Below, piece by piece: positions 53,629-63,317 of a stretch of 64,000 nucleotides of DNA. A program made the position numbers and the translations under genes. The stretch comes from Firmicutes bacterium UBA5449. Its GTDB lineage: Bacteria > Bacillota > SHA-98 > UBA4971. The stretch lies in contig DIQZ01000035.1 in the NCBI GenBank assembly GCA_002424305.1, forward strand, positions 228,061 to 292,060, written 5' to 3'. Positions within the stretch are counted from its first letter, which is position 1. Each line of letters starts with the position of its first letter. The notes below the pieces were generated by a model. The model did not search any database and was not told the origin of the DNA. It saw nothing but the letters and a program-made list of their open reading frames with translations.

Positions 53629-55317
53629 TTACTTGCTAAGTCTCCAGTAAATCGGGTTCTTCTTCAGTCTGACATACTCGCCCACCTTGTACTGGTCTAG
53701 GATGAACGGACCCTGTCCGATGGCCTTGGTGAGGCCTGGAACTGTTGGATGAGACTCAAGCCACGGCTCAAAGGTCTTATAATCCTTTACGTCCTTCCAG
53801 ATCCATTCCGGTAGGAAGGATAGGTCAGCGTGATATAGATGCCAGTAGCTCTCAGTTGAGAAGTAGACCTTGGCGGTGTATTCGTCAGGAGTCTCTACCT
53901 TGACAACTTCATTGACTGAGGAGAGGTATCTTGGAACCTTGTTATCACGCAGGTACTCAATGGTGAACTTGATATCCTTGGATGTAAATGGGGTAGTATC
54001 CTGCCACTTGATACCCTTCTCCAGATGCCACGTGACAACAGTACCCTTCTTGCCGGGTTCAGGCTCCCAAGTGCCAACCTCCCAGCTCTTGGCCATCCAA
54101 GGCATGTCTTCCATAGTCTCAGGGTTGACTTCCATCAAGTTGTCGTAGAGCCTACCGAGAACTTCCCACTCGTAAGCGCTACTTGAGGTACATGGGTTGA
54201 GAACTTTCGGCTCTTCAGGAAGCAGCCAGCGAATAGTTCCGCCTTTACCTCTAACTGGCTTAACATTAAGAGTCGTCCACTTGTTTTGATAGTTGGCTGC
54301 GCCATAACCATGCATTGGCACATAACCTGTAAACTTATCCTTACGGAATGCGTCCATGTAAGGTCTGGAGTACAGTACAGTGTACGGCTGCCTTCTGGCA
54401 AGAATGACCTGTGCTTCGTCAGCTGCCTTCTTTGCAACTTCCTCACTAGGTGCATAATAGAGGGCTTCAAGAACCTTGTCTAGTTCAGCGTCGCGGATAC
54501 CGGGCCTGTTGTAGCCGGCTTCAACATCATTAGATGAGTGGAAGAAGCTGTGTAACGAGGTAGGTATACGGCTTAGACCCCAGGCCAACATATACATGTC
54601 GAACTCTGCCATATCTAGTTTATCCAGCATAACCGGGAAGTCCATTGGCTCCGGCTCGATAGGCAGGTTTATTGCCTGGCAAGCTTCAGCAATGATCTTT
54701 CCTAGTTCTGCGGAAGTCGGAGCAACCTCATATGTAGGTGTAAAAATAGTCATCTTACGCAAAGGTTTTCCGGTTGCAGGATCAATTCGAATACCGGTGG
54801 CCGGATCTACCGTGTAGCCGGCTTTATCCAGAAGCTTCTTGGCCTCTTCCGGATTATATGGGAAACGAGGTATATCTTCTTTGTAGAATCCACTGGATGG
54901 AGGCACGAATGTAGCCATAGGCAGCATATAGCCCTCAAAAAGTGTCTGGATAATATTGTCACGGTCTATGACGTGTGCGATAGCTTGACGGAGAACATCT
55001 GCATCAAGAGGCCCACGCCTCATGTTGTAGCATAGATAGAACATATGGAAACCATAATTCATCGTGAGCTCCGCATTGGGATTAGCCTTTATCTTGTTAA
55101 TGTCAGCAGGCCTTGTCAGGCCGGGTAACACGTCAACATCACCACGGTTGAACGCGATGAGTTGTGCCTCACTGTCTTTAATAATCGGCATGATAATCTG
55201 ATCGACTTGTGGCCCGTAAGGTTCCCACTTGACCTTCTGCTGGGCAGTGACGATTCCGCACGTCATAGCCAGAATAAGGCAAATGGCAACAGGCAAAAGG
55301 AATCTTCTTAACTTCAC
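53629..55317 (-). CDS. Circularly permuted family 5 peptide-binding protein
   Basis: The 562-residue protein starts with a signal peptide (about 1-26). It continues directly with VDQIIMPIIKDSEAQLIAFNRGDVDVLPG, which in OppA/DppA proteins is the middle of the protein. Residues about 28-350 are the second lobe and end QNKWTTLNV, which is normally the C-terminus. From about residue 359 (GGTIRWLLPEEPKVLNP) to the end comes the first lobe, including WEVGTWEPE, FTSKDIKFTIEYL and IGQGPFILDQYKVGEY. So the two halves are swapped, cut just after GYW-type IYW. GTG at 55317 follows AGGAGGT by six bases. It heads the opp operon and probably binds peptides or nickel/sugar-like solutes. Confidence 0.93.
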   Translation of the reverse strand: MKLRRFLLPVAICLILAMTCGIVTAQQKVKWEPYGPQVDQIIMPIIKDSEAQLIAFNRGDVDVLPGLTRPADINKIKANPNAELTMNYGFHMFYLCYNMRRGPLDADVLRQAIAHVIDRDNIIQTLFEGYMLPMATFVPPSSGFYKEDIPRFPYNPEEAKKLLDKAGYTVDPATGIRIDPATGKPLRKMTIFTPTYEVAPTSAELGKIIAEACQAINLPIEPEPMDFPVMLDKLDMAEFDMYMLAWGLSRIPTSLHSFFHSSNDVEAGYNRPGIRDAELDKVLEALYYAPSEEVAKKAADEAQVILARRQPYTVLYSRPYMDAFRKDKFTGYVPMHGYGAANYQNKWTTLNVKPVRGKGGTIRWLLPEEPKVLNPCTSSSAYEWEVLGRLYDNLMEVNPETMEDMPWMAKSWEVGTWEPEPGKKGTVVTWHLEKGIKWQDTTPFTSKDIKFTIEYLRDNKVPRYLSSVNEVVKVETPDEYTAKVYFSTESYWHLYHADLSFLPEWIWKDVKDYKTFEPWLESHPTVPGLTKAIGQGPFILDQYKVGEYVRLKKNPIYWRLSK

Positions 55318-55507
55318 GATTCTACCTCCTTTAGTCATGTTGTCTAAAGACCAATAAGACGTTAATCATATTCAACACCTATACGACGCCCTTGGGGCTA
55401 GGTACCACCCCCTTGCCAGGTACTTACATATACTTAAGTAAATAGCTTTACCTTGCTTACCCATATAGTTCCTGGATAGATAGAAATAGGTTAGCTATGC
55501 AAGGCAC

Positions 55508-55536
55508 ATTATACATTTCCACATAGTCTTTGAAAA
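55508..55536 (-). promoter_or_regulatory. Putative promoter of the peptide transporter operon
   Basis: On the minus strand TTTTCA (55531-55536) and a perfect TATAAT (55508-55513) have a 17-base spacer. The start near 55500 would give a leader of about 180 bases before the binding protein gene. The 345-base gap 55318-55662 contains nothing else that I can identify. Confidence 0.5.
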
Positions 55537-55662
55537 TCCTTCTTTTACTTAAGCACAATGTAGCATATAGCAATGAACTTAAAGCAATTATATCTAAACA
55601 TACCTTATATTACCAGACCCATCATCATATTCATAATACTCACTCATTTCCTTAATGCCTGC

Positions 55663-58600
55663 TTAATCCGGAATTTCCATAACATTCGTATGTATAGAGC
55701 TTGCTATTATACCGGGAATTTTGCCCCTTAAATCAACACGGCCTTCAACTATTATCATAGGTGCAGTAAACATTGCCCCAATACATTGTTTATATATACT
55801 CTCAAACACAGTAACATCAATAAGTCCGGTTTCATCTTCAAGGGCAAAGAACACAACAACCTTACCGCTTTTTGTCGGGGGTCGGTGTGGCCTTATTACA
55901 AGGCCTGCTACCTTCACATATGTTCCAATTGGCATCTCTCGGGCCATAGATGTAGTAATTATGTTATTCTTATTCAATTGGACGCGTTCTAATTCCATCG
56001 GATGCATGTTAGGGTGGAGTCCGAGCATATAAAACTCTCGCTTAAATTTCTCTCTGTCCGAAAAATCTTCTACACGTGGCAGGATCATAGAGCCTCGTAA
56101 TACTTTTGGAACCGCCCACAACATTGCCCTACGGTTACTATGGATATTGTCAAATGCCCCACAGAGTATTAAATTCTCGAGAATATCTTGTGGCATAAAT
56201 GCGCGCGAGACAAAGTCAAAAAGAGAATCATACTCGCAATCCCTACAAGACGTAATTATCTTCCGGGCAAGCTCCCTTTCCATACCACGAACTCTTTTCA
56301 ACCCTATACGTATAGCCCCGTCTTCCACTGTAAATTCGTATGCGCTCCGATTTATGTCCACAGGAAGAATCTTGACTCCACGCCTCCTTGCTTCAAGACA
56401 TATAGTATTGGCAGGGTAAAACCCCATGGGTTGATTATTCAGTATGGCTGCATAAAACCGGGCAGGGAAATGCTTCAAAAGATAAGCCGTCTTATATGAA
56501 GTATCAGCAAATGCAGCAGCATGACCCTGACAAAAGCCGTATCCTGCGTACCCTACTATGTATGACAGAATAATCTCTGCTACATCACGGGGAACTCCAT
56601 TCTCAACAGCTTTCTTCACAAACTCCTCACCTATCTCGTCCATTTCCGCGCGGGATCGATGCCGAATCATCACTTTCCTGAGTCTGTCTGCTTCCCCGGG
56701 GGTAAAACCTGCAACTACACTTGCAATCTCTATTACCTGCTCCTGGTAAAGCACTACGCCATAAGTTTCTTTAAGGATCTTCTCCAACGAAGGATGCACA
56801 TAAGTGACTTTTTCCAGTCCATGCCTTCTTGCGATAAAAGGTTCTACCATATTGCCTTGAATAGGACCGGGACGTATAAGAGCGATACTTGCAACTATAT
56901 CCTCTATATCACTTGCGCCTAAGCGCCCCTGGAGAGCTCGCTGCGCAGGGCTCTCCAATTGAAAGACACCGATTGTCTCCCCTCTGTTAATCATGTTGTA
57001 TGTGGCATCATCGTCTAACGGTATATTTTCAAGGTCCACTTCACCTAGAACCAGAGAGTCCTCTATTGCAGAGAGCATTCGTAAAGATAACAGATCCAGT
57101 TTAATAAGGCCGATTTCCTCTACATCATCCTTGTCAAACTGGATAATTACATCGCCGCCGGCTGATGTCTCAAGAGGAGATACTTCCACAAGAGGGACTC
57201 TGCTCACTACTAATCCACCTAAGTGGGTCCCTATGTGACGCGGCACACCTGCCAGAGCGCGGCATATTTCAAAAAGTCTGGAATACTTAGCAAAGGGAAT
57301 ATCCTTGTTGCAGAGCTCCGGATATTTTTCTATAGCCATTTCAATTTCATCAGCATGGACATGTGGCAGACGTTTTGCAAGCCTATCTATGTCAATCCGA
57401 GAAATACCCATGACTCGTCCTACATCCCGCACAGCTGAACGTGCTTTAAAAGTATTAAATGTACATACAGCAGCTACATGCTCTACACCATATTTATGCC
57501 GGACATATTCCTTTACCCTATCCCTTGCACGAGCATCGAAATCTATATCAATATCCGGTTTTTGTGCCCGTTCAAGGTTTAAGAACCTCTCGAAAATCAA
57601 TCCCCGTGCAATAGGATCTACACAGGTTATGAAAAGACAGTAAGCCACTGCTGAATCTGCAGCAGAACCCCTCCCTGCAAATCTTATCCCTTCACGCTTC
57701 GCAAACATCACAATATCCCAAGCTACCAGGAAGTAGTCCTCATATCCAAGCGTGCAAATAATATGGATTTCATGTTCAAGCCTGGATTTTATCCTAGGAG
57801 TGATCTTTCGGTAACGAGACTTGGCACCTTTATATACAAGGTTCTTCAGATATTCGGCTGAAGTTGTACCGCATGGCAAGGGAAACTGAGGGAAAAGCCT
57901 CCTACCCGGCAAAAGTCCGGATTCACAGCGAACAGCAATCTCCCCTGCCGTCATAATAGCCTCGGGACAAAAACGGAATAAATGCTCCATCTCTTCAGTT
58001 GATTTCAAATAGTTTTCTGCATTTAATCTACGTTCAGGGTGCACGTCATCAAGCTTTGTAAGTGTCCTTATACACGTTAGGACATCATGAATCATAAAGT
58101 TTTCTTTCTTCAAGTAATGGACATTATTTGTGGCACAAACGCCAACCCCGACCTTGTTCGCCAGTTCAACAAGGCGCGATAAGAGCCAAGCATTACCCGG
58201 TATGCGAAGGTTTTGAAGTTCGATATAAAACCTATCCATCCCAAAAATATGAGCATATTCTTGGGTAAGCTGAAGGGCACACCCAAATTTTCTGTCACGG
58301 ATTAGCATAGGAATTGCGCCATGCATACATCCGGATAAAGCTATGATTCCCTCATTATGTTCTTTTAGGGATTCAAGACGGACTTTCGGTTGAAGCCTAC
58401 GCCTTTTAAGTGTCTTCGGCGCCTTCGCTATATTCCTCCACTCTCTTGACATATACGCTTCTGTAAGGATCTGAGAAATATTTGAATATCCTTTAGGGTT
58501 TTCCGCCAGAAGCACAAGATGACTTCCATCCTCAAGTGTTACCTCTGCCCCATGGATGGGTTTTATCCCACATTCCTCAGCAACTTTTGTGAATCTTGCG

Positions 58601-58743
58601 GCTGCAGAAAGATTATTATGATCTGTAATAGCCATAGCACTCATACCAAGCGCTGCAGCGCTTCTGGAAAGCTCCTCAACACTTGATGCGCCGTCTTGAA
58701 AAGAAAAATATGAGTGAACATGAAGGTGGGCGAAGTTTTTCAC
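55663..58743 (-). CDS. dnaE: DNA polymerase III alpha subunit of the mutagenic (DnaE2/ImuC) type
   Basis: This 1026-residue C-family polymerase has an N-terminal PHP domain (HLHVHSYFSF, DHNNL) and a palm with the catalytic triad in PDIDIDFD (about residue 410). A fingers region, a C-terminal helix-hairpin-helix and an OB-fold domain (IVEGRVDLRGKIPG at the very end) follow. It lies directly downstream of imuB and a DUF6504-like gene, with which DnaE2 acts in error-prone synthesis across lesions. GTG at 58743 follows GAGGG by six bases. The catalytic residues are intact. It may instead be a general DnaE, but context favours the mutagenic role. Confidence 0.88.
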   Translation of the reverse strand: MKNFAHLHVHSYFSFQDGASSVEELSRSAAALGMSAMAITDHNNLSAAARFTKVAEECGIKPIHGAEVTLEDGSHLVLLAENPKGYSNISQILTEAYMSREWRNIAKAPKTLKRRRLQPKVRLESLKEHNEGIIALSGCMHGAIPMLIRDRKFGCALQLTQEYAHIFGMDRFYIELQNLRIPGNAWLLSRLVELANKVGVGVCATNNVHYLKKENFMIHDVLTCIRTLTKLDDVHPERRLNAENYLKSTEEMEHLFRFCPEAIMTAGEIAVRCESGLLPGRRLFPQFPLPCGTTSAEYLKNLVYKGAKSRYRKITPRIKSRLEHEIHIICTLGYEDYFLVAWDIVMFAKREGIRFAGRGSAADSAVAYCLFITCVDPIARGLIFERFLNLERAQKPDIDIDFDARARDRVKEYVRHKYGVEHVAAVCTFNTFKARSAVRDVGRVMGISRIDIDRLAKRLPHVHADEIEMAIEKYPELCNKDIPFAKYSRLFEICRALAGVPRHIGTHLGGLVVSRVPLVEVSPLETSAGGDVIIQFDKDDVEEIGLIKLDLLSLRMLSAIEDSLVLGEVDLENIPLDDDATYNMINRGETIGVFQLESPAQRALQGRLGASDIEDIVASIALIRPGPIQGNMVEPFIARRHGLEKVTYVHPSLEKILKETYGVVLYQEQVIEIASVVAGFTPGEADRLRKVMIRHRSRAEMDEIGEEFVKKAVENGVPRDVAEIILSYIVGYAGYGFCQGHAAAFADTSYKTAYLLKHFPARFYAAILNNQPMGFYPANTICLEARRRGVKILPVDINRSAYEFTVEDGAIRIGLKRVRGMERELARKIITSCRDCEYDSLFDFVSRAFMPQDILENLILCGAFDNIHSNRRAMLWAVPKVLRGSMILPRVEDFSDREKFKREFYMLGLHPNMHPMELERVQLNKNNIITTSMAREMPIGTYVKVAGLVIRPHRPPTKSGKVVVFFALEDETGLIDVTVFESIYKQCIGAMFTAPMIIVEGRVDLRGKIPGIIASSIHTNVMEIPD

Positions 58744-58753
58744 AGTTATCCCT

Positions 58754-58996
58754 CTAATCAAAAACCCTTGTCAAATACCAGATGCCGTGTTCATTAAGAC
58801 AAAGCTCATACACGCCGAAATTATGCGCTAATACCACATAAAAATGAAGCTCACCCCTGTCATCCCACCAATTATTGATCTCACACCACTTATCTATAAC
58901 AGATACCACCTGAAGCCAATTCCCTCTCCAATAAAACCTCTTAGGACTATTACTGTTTTCTGCTATAACACGAAGTGATTTTTTGACCCTCCTCAC
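58754..58996 (-). CDS. DUF6504-like small protein
   Basis: The 80-residue protein has a conserved-looking aromatic core: PKRFYWRGNWLQV, INNWWDDRGELHFYVV and a C-terminal GIWYLTRVFD. This fits DUF6504, a small protein that often lies between imuB and dnaE2 in Firmicutes and Actinobacteria. No function is known. GTG at 58996 follows GGAGGG by eight bases. It overlaps the imuB end by 47 bases and is ten bases from dnaE, so all three are likely one operon. Confidence 0.72.
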   Translation of the reverse strand: MRRVKKSLRVIAENSNSPKRFYWRGNWLQVVSVIDKWCEINNWWDDRGELHFYVVLAHNFGVYELCLNEHGIWYLTRVFD

Positions 58997-60251
58997 GAAA
59001 GTAACCCTCCAAAGCTAAGAGGAGCTTATCTCTTCTCGCCAATTGCAACTCTCTTCCGGAGAAAACAGTCCCGGAACCGAACCTCTCTTGAACTTCGCAG
59101 AGAACTTTATCCATAACCTTAGCTGAAGCTTGAACCTGATAAGGAGTGAACATATCTATCTGTAAATCTGTCTTTATAGGAACAAGCCCGTATGCTGTAA
59201 CAGATATCGCACTTACAGGCTTATTTAAATCCCTGTCTCCAAAGGCTTCTTTTAAAAGGCGTTCACATATCCTAGGTAGGCCTCCATACATACTTACTCG
59301 TTTCGCAAGATGCTTTTTGCGACTAACTATGCTTCCGCAGCTGCATTCTAAAGCCATGTTAATTTCCCCGGCTGTCATATAGATTGCATCCAGCCTTTTC
59401 TCTAACAAAGATGCACCTTCATTTAGGACTGATAATAGGACTTGCCTATCTGAAATCAGCGAATCAAAGGTTTTCGAGAATTTTATATTATTCCGCGGAA
59501 AGACAGGCAATACGCTGGAATAGTCTATACCAAGACTATACTGATGAATGACGTGTCCTATCTGGCCGAACATATCAATAAGGACTGATTTTTCCATGCT
59601 TTGAATTTCACCTATACACCCTACTCCAAGACGGCAGAGATAGGAAAGGACTTCTACATCCAGAGGCCATAGTACGTTTACAGGAAGAGGCGCAAGAAAC
59701 TCCTTTTCTTTATCTACAACAATATTTGCACCTATGTCTTTCCCACCGTGGGAGGGCATATGCCTCGGAAAGCTCTGAGCGCTCTTTATCTTAAATCCCG
59801 GAAGAATCCCGGATATAATACGGGCTACCAACTTACAGCGGGCAATTCCATATAAAGGTGAAATCCCTGCAATACTTTTAACATGCTTAGAAATCTCGCC
59901 TAAGGTGTCAAACATGTGAGGATAATTGGGAAGTTCAATAAAAGCTTCATTTTGTTCCAAAGGTTCTACTGCCGGGCTGTATTCTGCGCATGCCTCCCAA
60001 ACTTGTTTGGCAAAACCTGCATATCTCTGTAGCACATACTCTATTTCAACAAGATTAGGACACATAATGCGGGCTTGACGCGAATTCATCCCTTGCCTTA
60101 CCCCTTTTCCCCTTGCTCCGGGGGATATATCTAAAACCTCCTGTCCTTTCATTACAGCAAAAGCTGCTTCATTAGAAAGACATTTATCTATTTTCATTTC
60201 AACTGCACAATAAAAATTAGGCAACCAAACATGACCCACCGTTTCAGGCAT
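58950..60251 (-). CDS. imuB: ImuB-like Y-family polymerase homologue, inactive
   Basis: The 433-residue protein has the fold of Y-family (DinB-like) polymerases but lacks catalytic residues. Where active enzymes have HIDMDAFF, this has HVWLPNFY (about residues 7-14), so the first Asp is Trp. In the second motif, SIDEAYLD appears as EQNEAFIE, with Asp changed to Asn. ImuB proteins are inactive scaffolds that bring DnaE2 to the sliding clamp. The ATG follows AAAGGTG by seven bases. It heads the cassette under an SOS promoter. An ImuA gene is not adjacent. Confidence 0.86.
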   Translation of the reverse strand: MPETVGHVWLPNFYCAVEMKIDKCLSNEAAFAVMKGQEVLDISPGARGKGVRQGMNSRQARIMCPNLVEIEYVLQRYAGFAKQVWEACAEYSPAVEPLEQNEAFIELPNYPHMFDTLGEISKHVKSIAGISPLYGIARCKLVARIISGILPGFKIKSAQSFPRHMPSHGGKDIGANIVVDKEKEFLAPLPVNVLWPLDVEVLSYLCRLGVGCIGEIQSMEKSVLIDMFGQIGHVIHQYSLGIDYSSVLPVFPRNNIKFSKTFDSLISDRQVLLSVLNEGASLLEKRLDAIYMTAGEINMALECSCGSIVSRKKHLAKRVSMYGGLPRICERLLKEAFGDRDLNKPVSAISVTAYGLVPIKTDLQIDMFTPYQVQASAKVMDKVLCEVQERFGSGTVFSGRELQLARRDKLLLALEGYFREEGQKITSCYSRKQ

Positions 60252-60278
60252 TTGAGCTCACCTTTTTAATGTTAAATA

Positions 60279-60290
60279 GAACGTGTGTTC
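60279..60290. promoter_or_regulatory. LexA (DinR) SOS box
   Basis: GAACGTGTGTTC matches the Gram-positive SOS consensus CGAACRNRYGTTYG, except for the first base (A, not C). It lies directly downstream of the -10 of the imuB promoter and would block it until DNA damage. Confidence 0.88.
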
Positions 60291-60298
60291 GCAACATT

Positions 60299-60328
60299 AT
60301 TATATGTTCTTTCTGATTTTCCTGTCAA
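60299..60328 (-). promoter_or_regulatory. Sigma-A promoter of the imuB cassette
   Basis: On the minus strand TTGACA (60323-60328) and TATAAT (60299-60304), both perfect, are separated by 18 bases. The predicted start is near 60292 and overlaps the SOS box. Confidence 0.88.
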
Positions 60329-60354
60329 GACAGATAATGGCATAGGAGGATTTA

Positions 60355-60363
60355 ATGGACTGA
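60355..60363 (+). other. Two-codon mini-ORF with strong ribosome binding site
   Basis: AGGAGG (60344-60349) is followed after five bases by ATG-GAC-TGA. Three bases later begins a GTG-initiated 14-codon frame (60366-60410) ending just before the AGGAGG of the leucine dehydrogenase gene. These could be translated leader peptides of that gene. Confidence 0.35.
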
Positions 60364-60428
60364 AAGTGAAATTTATCGAGGGCGGAATCAAGCAGTCCAG
60401 CAGAATATAAATCAGGAGGCGTATATCA

Positions 60429-61511
60429 ATGGAAATCATCGAACAGATGAGAGAACATGATTACGAGCAAGTTGTATTCTGTAACCACAAAGCATCCGGA
60501 CTTCGCGCCATAATTATAATTCACGATACCACACTGGGACCGGCAATCGGCGGCACACGCATGTGGCCATACATAACAGAAGAAGAAGCAGTAATTGACG
60601 GATTACGCCTTGCCCGCGGCATGACTTACAAATGCGCAGCAGCAGGCCTAAATCTTGGAGGCGGAAAAGCTATAATAATCGGCGATTCGCGGAAAGACAA
60701 ATCTGAAGGGCTTTTTAGAGCATTCGGGAAGTTTGTGGATACATTAGGAGGCAGGTTCATCACAGGTGAAGATGTAGGCATCAGTCTTGAGGATGTAGAT
60801 ATTATAGGATGTGAAACCCGATGGATCGGAGGGTCATCTGAAAGCAGCGGTGACCCGGGACCTGTTACTGCCCACGGAGTTTGGCACGGTTTAAAAGCAT
60901 GCGCTAAATCAGCGTTTGGAGACGACTCTCTCAAAGGTCTCACCGTCGCAATCCAGGGAATGGGTAATGTCGGATACCACCTGGCAAAACACCTCCACCG
61001 AGAAGGAGCAGAACTTATCGTAAGCGATATTTTTCCGGACAAAGCAAAAAGAGCGGAAAGAGAATTCCAAGCGATAGCTGTAGAGCCGGAAGAAATCTAC
61101 GGAGTTCCATGTGATATTTTTGCTCCATGTGCCCTCGGTGCCATAATCAATGATGATACTCTGTCACAACTCAAGTGCAAAGTAGTAGCGGGTTCAGCTA
61201 ATAACCAATTGAAAGAAGATAAACACGGTGTAGCATTAGAGGATAGAGACATTCTTTACGCTCCGGACTTCATTATTAACGCCGGCGGTGTCATCAATGT
61301 TGTTGACGGACTTTATGGATATAATCGCGAGCGCGCTATGAAAAAGGCATCAGAAATCTATGACACTATCTTAAAGGTATTTGAGATTTCAAAGCGAGAT
61401 AAGATTCCCACCAACGATGCAGCGTTAAGACTTGCTGAAGAGCGAATAGAATTAGTGGCAAAGCTTTCGAGCAGATTACGTTCAGGTCCCGGCAAGGGAT
61501 TCATCATCTAG
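60429..61511 (+). CDS. ldh: Leucine (branched-chain amino acid) dehydrogenase
   Basis: It deaminates leucine, valine or isoleucine to 2-oxo acids with NAD+. The 360-residue protein has the N-terminal catalytic region [32 protein letters not shown] (with two catalytic Lys) and the Rossmann motif [14 protein letters not shown]. The C-terminal GSANNQL and [14 protein letters not shown] complete the Glu/Leu/Phe/Val dehydrogenase pattern. ATG follows AGGAGG by nine bases. It stands alone before a strong terminator. It probably supplies branched acyl-CoA precursors or takes part in amino-acid fermentation. Confidence 0.93.
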   Translation: MEIIEQMREHDYEQVVFCNHKASGLRAIIIIHDTTLGPAIGGTRMWPYITEEEAVIDGLRLARGMTYKCAAAGLNLGGGKAIIIGDSRKDKSEGLFRAFGKFVDTLGGRFITGEDVGISLEDVDIIGCETRWIGGSSESSGDPGPVTAHGVWHGLKACAKSAFGDDSLKGLTVAIQGMGNVGYHLAKHLHREGAELIVSDIFPDKAKRAEREFQAIAVEPEEIYGVPCDIFAPCALGAIINDDTLSQLKCKVVAGSANNQLKEDKHGVALEDRDILYAPDFIINAGGVINVVDGLYGYNRERAMKKASEIYDTILKVFEISKRDKIPTNDAALRLAEERIELVAKLSSRLRSGPGKGFII

Positions 61512-61518
61512 AGATAAA

Positions 61519-61555
61519 GATAACGGGCGCTCCGTATTATGGAGCGCCCGTTATC
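61519..61555. terminator. 15-bp terminator hairpin
   Basis: A perfect 15-bp stem (arms 61519-61533 and 61541-61555, core ACGGGCGCTCC) with a seven-base loop lies between leucine dehydrogenase and rnpB. It may end both convergent transcripts. Confidence 0.85.
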
Positions 61556-61562
61556 CAAATTG

Positions 61563-61958
<396 letters not shown>

Positions 61959-62007
61959 TTGAATTTCTTAATAATAGAATACCTAATATCTAGGATTCTA
62001 TAATATC

Positions 62008-62037
62008 ATTCTATCATTGATTGCTTTTCAGAGTCAA
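62008..62037 (-). promoter_or_regulatory. Promoter of rnpB
   Basis: On the minus strand TTGACT (62032-62037) and TAGAAT (62008-62013) are separated by 18 bases. The start near 62000 is about 40 bases before the predicted 5' end of RNase P RNA. Confidence 0.7.
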
Positions 62038-62053
62038 ATTTCTGTCTAATCCG

Positions 62054-62497
62054 CTAGTCCTGCTTGTCCAATCCGGAATCGATACCCATATTAGCAAGCA
62101 TATCAGCCCGAGCATTCTTCTCACGCCTAATATGCCCTATGGTAAACCCATCGAACTCATCCTTCAGCCTCTGTACCTCCATGAAAAGAGGCCTCAGCTT
62201 AGGTGATTTGACCGCATATTCGCCTTTTAGCTGTTTAACTACAAGTTCGCTGTCAGCGTAAACACTAATCCTTCTTGCCCCAAGCTCCTTTGCCGCCTCG
62301 AGTGCCTTCAAAAGGGCAAGGTACTCCGCTTCGTTATTCGTGGCAATACCAATCCACTCGCTCAATTCCTTAATACAAGAACCGTTCGTATCCAAAATGA
62401 CAGCACCGATTCCCGCATACCCCGGATTACCACGGGATGCACCATCCGTATATATAGTGATTTTCTTATAAGATTTTCTTGAACAATTATCGGTCAA
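62054..62497 (-). CDS. rnhA: Ribonuclease HI family protein
   Basis: The 147-residue protein has the RNase H fold with the four acidic catalytic residues: Asp in YTDGAS, Glu in NNEAEY, Asp in YADSELVV and Asp in NARADMLAN. It cleaves RNA in RNA-DNA hybrids. It lacks the N-terminal hybrid-binding domain of eukaryotic types. The start is probably TTG at 62497, six bases after GGGGAG. It lies downstream of the zinc-ribbon coiled-coil gene by 32 bases. Confidence 0.9.
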   Translation of the reverse strand: MTDNCSRKSYKKITIYTDGASRGNPGYAGIGAVILDTNGSCIKELSEWIGIATNNEAEYLALLKALEAAKELGARRISVYADSELVVKQLKGEYAVKSPKLRPLFMEVQRLKDEFDGFTIGHIRREKNARADMLANMGIDSGLDKQD

Positions 62498-62529
62498 AAC
62501 TAACTCCCCATTACTGTCAAGTCAAGGGA

Positions 62530-63243
62530 CTATTCTTGCCAGCACAAGATCCTGCCGCAATTTTCGCACCTGACAATTCTATCGTTAGGTTTAGCAAGTA
62601 TAACAATGGAACTAGGAAGCGCAACATGACATCCCCCGCAAAGATTACCTCTAATAGGTGCTACTGCAAAACCGCCCCTGTCCTGTGCAAGCTGTTCGTA
62701 TTTTCTGATGAGGGGGTCAGATATTACAGATTGCAGTCTTTTTCGCTCTTCTATCGCATCCGTAAGCTTAGCAGAAATGTCTGTTATCTCCAGATCCCGC
62801 TTCTGTGTGAGCTTACCGAGCTCTATTTCTTTCCGGGAGATCCCCGAATTTACGTCAGTAATCTCTGATTCAAGGGCCTCCACCTTTTCCATAATCCCGA
62901 TTACGCCATCTTCCAGCTTACCCTTAGTTACTTCAAACGTATCAAGCCTGGTTCTCATATTCTCAATTTCCCTGGGGTTTGATACCAAACCTCCATACAG
63001 CTTTTGGGAAATAGAGCTAATAGTCATAGTTATATCCTTGATCTCCCACTCCTCGTGTTTCTGCTCCTTACGCGCCTGATTCAGCTCTTGGTTGGCACAA
63101 CTGAGTCTCTCGCGTAACGTTGAAAGATCTTCCTCTAATACATCAATCTGTCTTCTGACAGGCAACTCCCTCAACGCTGTTTCAAGATCTCGACATTTCA
63201 TGTCCAGTTCTTGGAGCTTAAGCAAGGATTGTATCTCTGTCAT
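62530..63243 (-). CDS. Coiled-coil protein with C4 zinc ribbon (DUF164/CdsZ family)
   Basis: The 237-residue protein is a long coiled coil (about 1-170) followed by a C-terminal zinc ribbon with CGGC and CENC pairs. This is the zf-RING_7/CdsZ family of unclear function, found in many bacteria next to rnhA-like genes. The ribosome binding site is weak (AAAGGGAA). It is upstream of rnhA on the same strand and probably co-transcribed. I do not know its partner. Confidence 0.82.
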   Translation of the reverse strand: MTEIQSLLKLQELDMKCRDLETALRELPVRRQIDVLEEDLSTLRERLSCANQELNQARKEQKHEEWEIKDITMTISSISQKLYGGLVSNPREIENMRTRLDTFEVTKGKLEDGVIGIMEKVEALESEITDVNSGISRKEIELGKLTQKRDLEITDISAKLTDAIEERKRLQSVISDPLIRKYEQLAQDRGGFAVAPIRGNLCGGCHVALPSSIVILAKPNDRIVRCENCGRILCWQE

Positions 63244-63317
63244 TAATATCGTATTCCCTTTCGGCTATAGTAGAATTTAAGCGTGGTTCACACGTTCGCA
63301 CTCTGCACGCTTAACTC

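Noticed and set aside
55381..55410. TGGTACC on the minus strand upstream of the peptide-binding protein
   Set aside because: It resembles a T-box motif but continues with TAG instead of GCG and lacks Stem I features.
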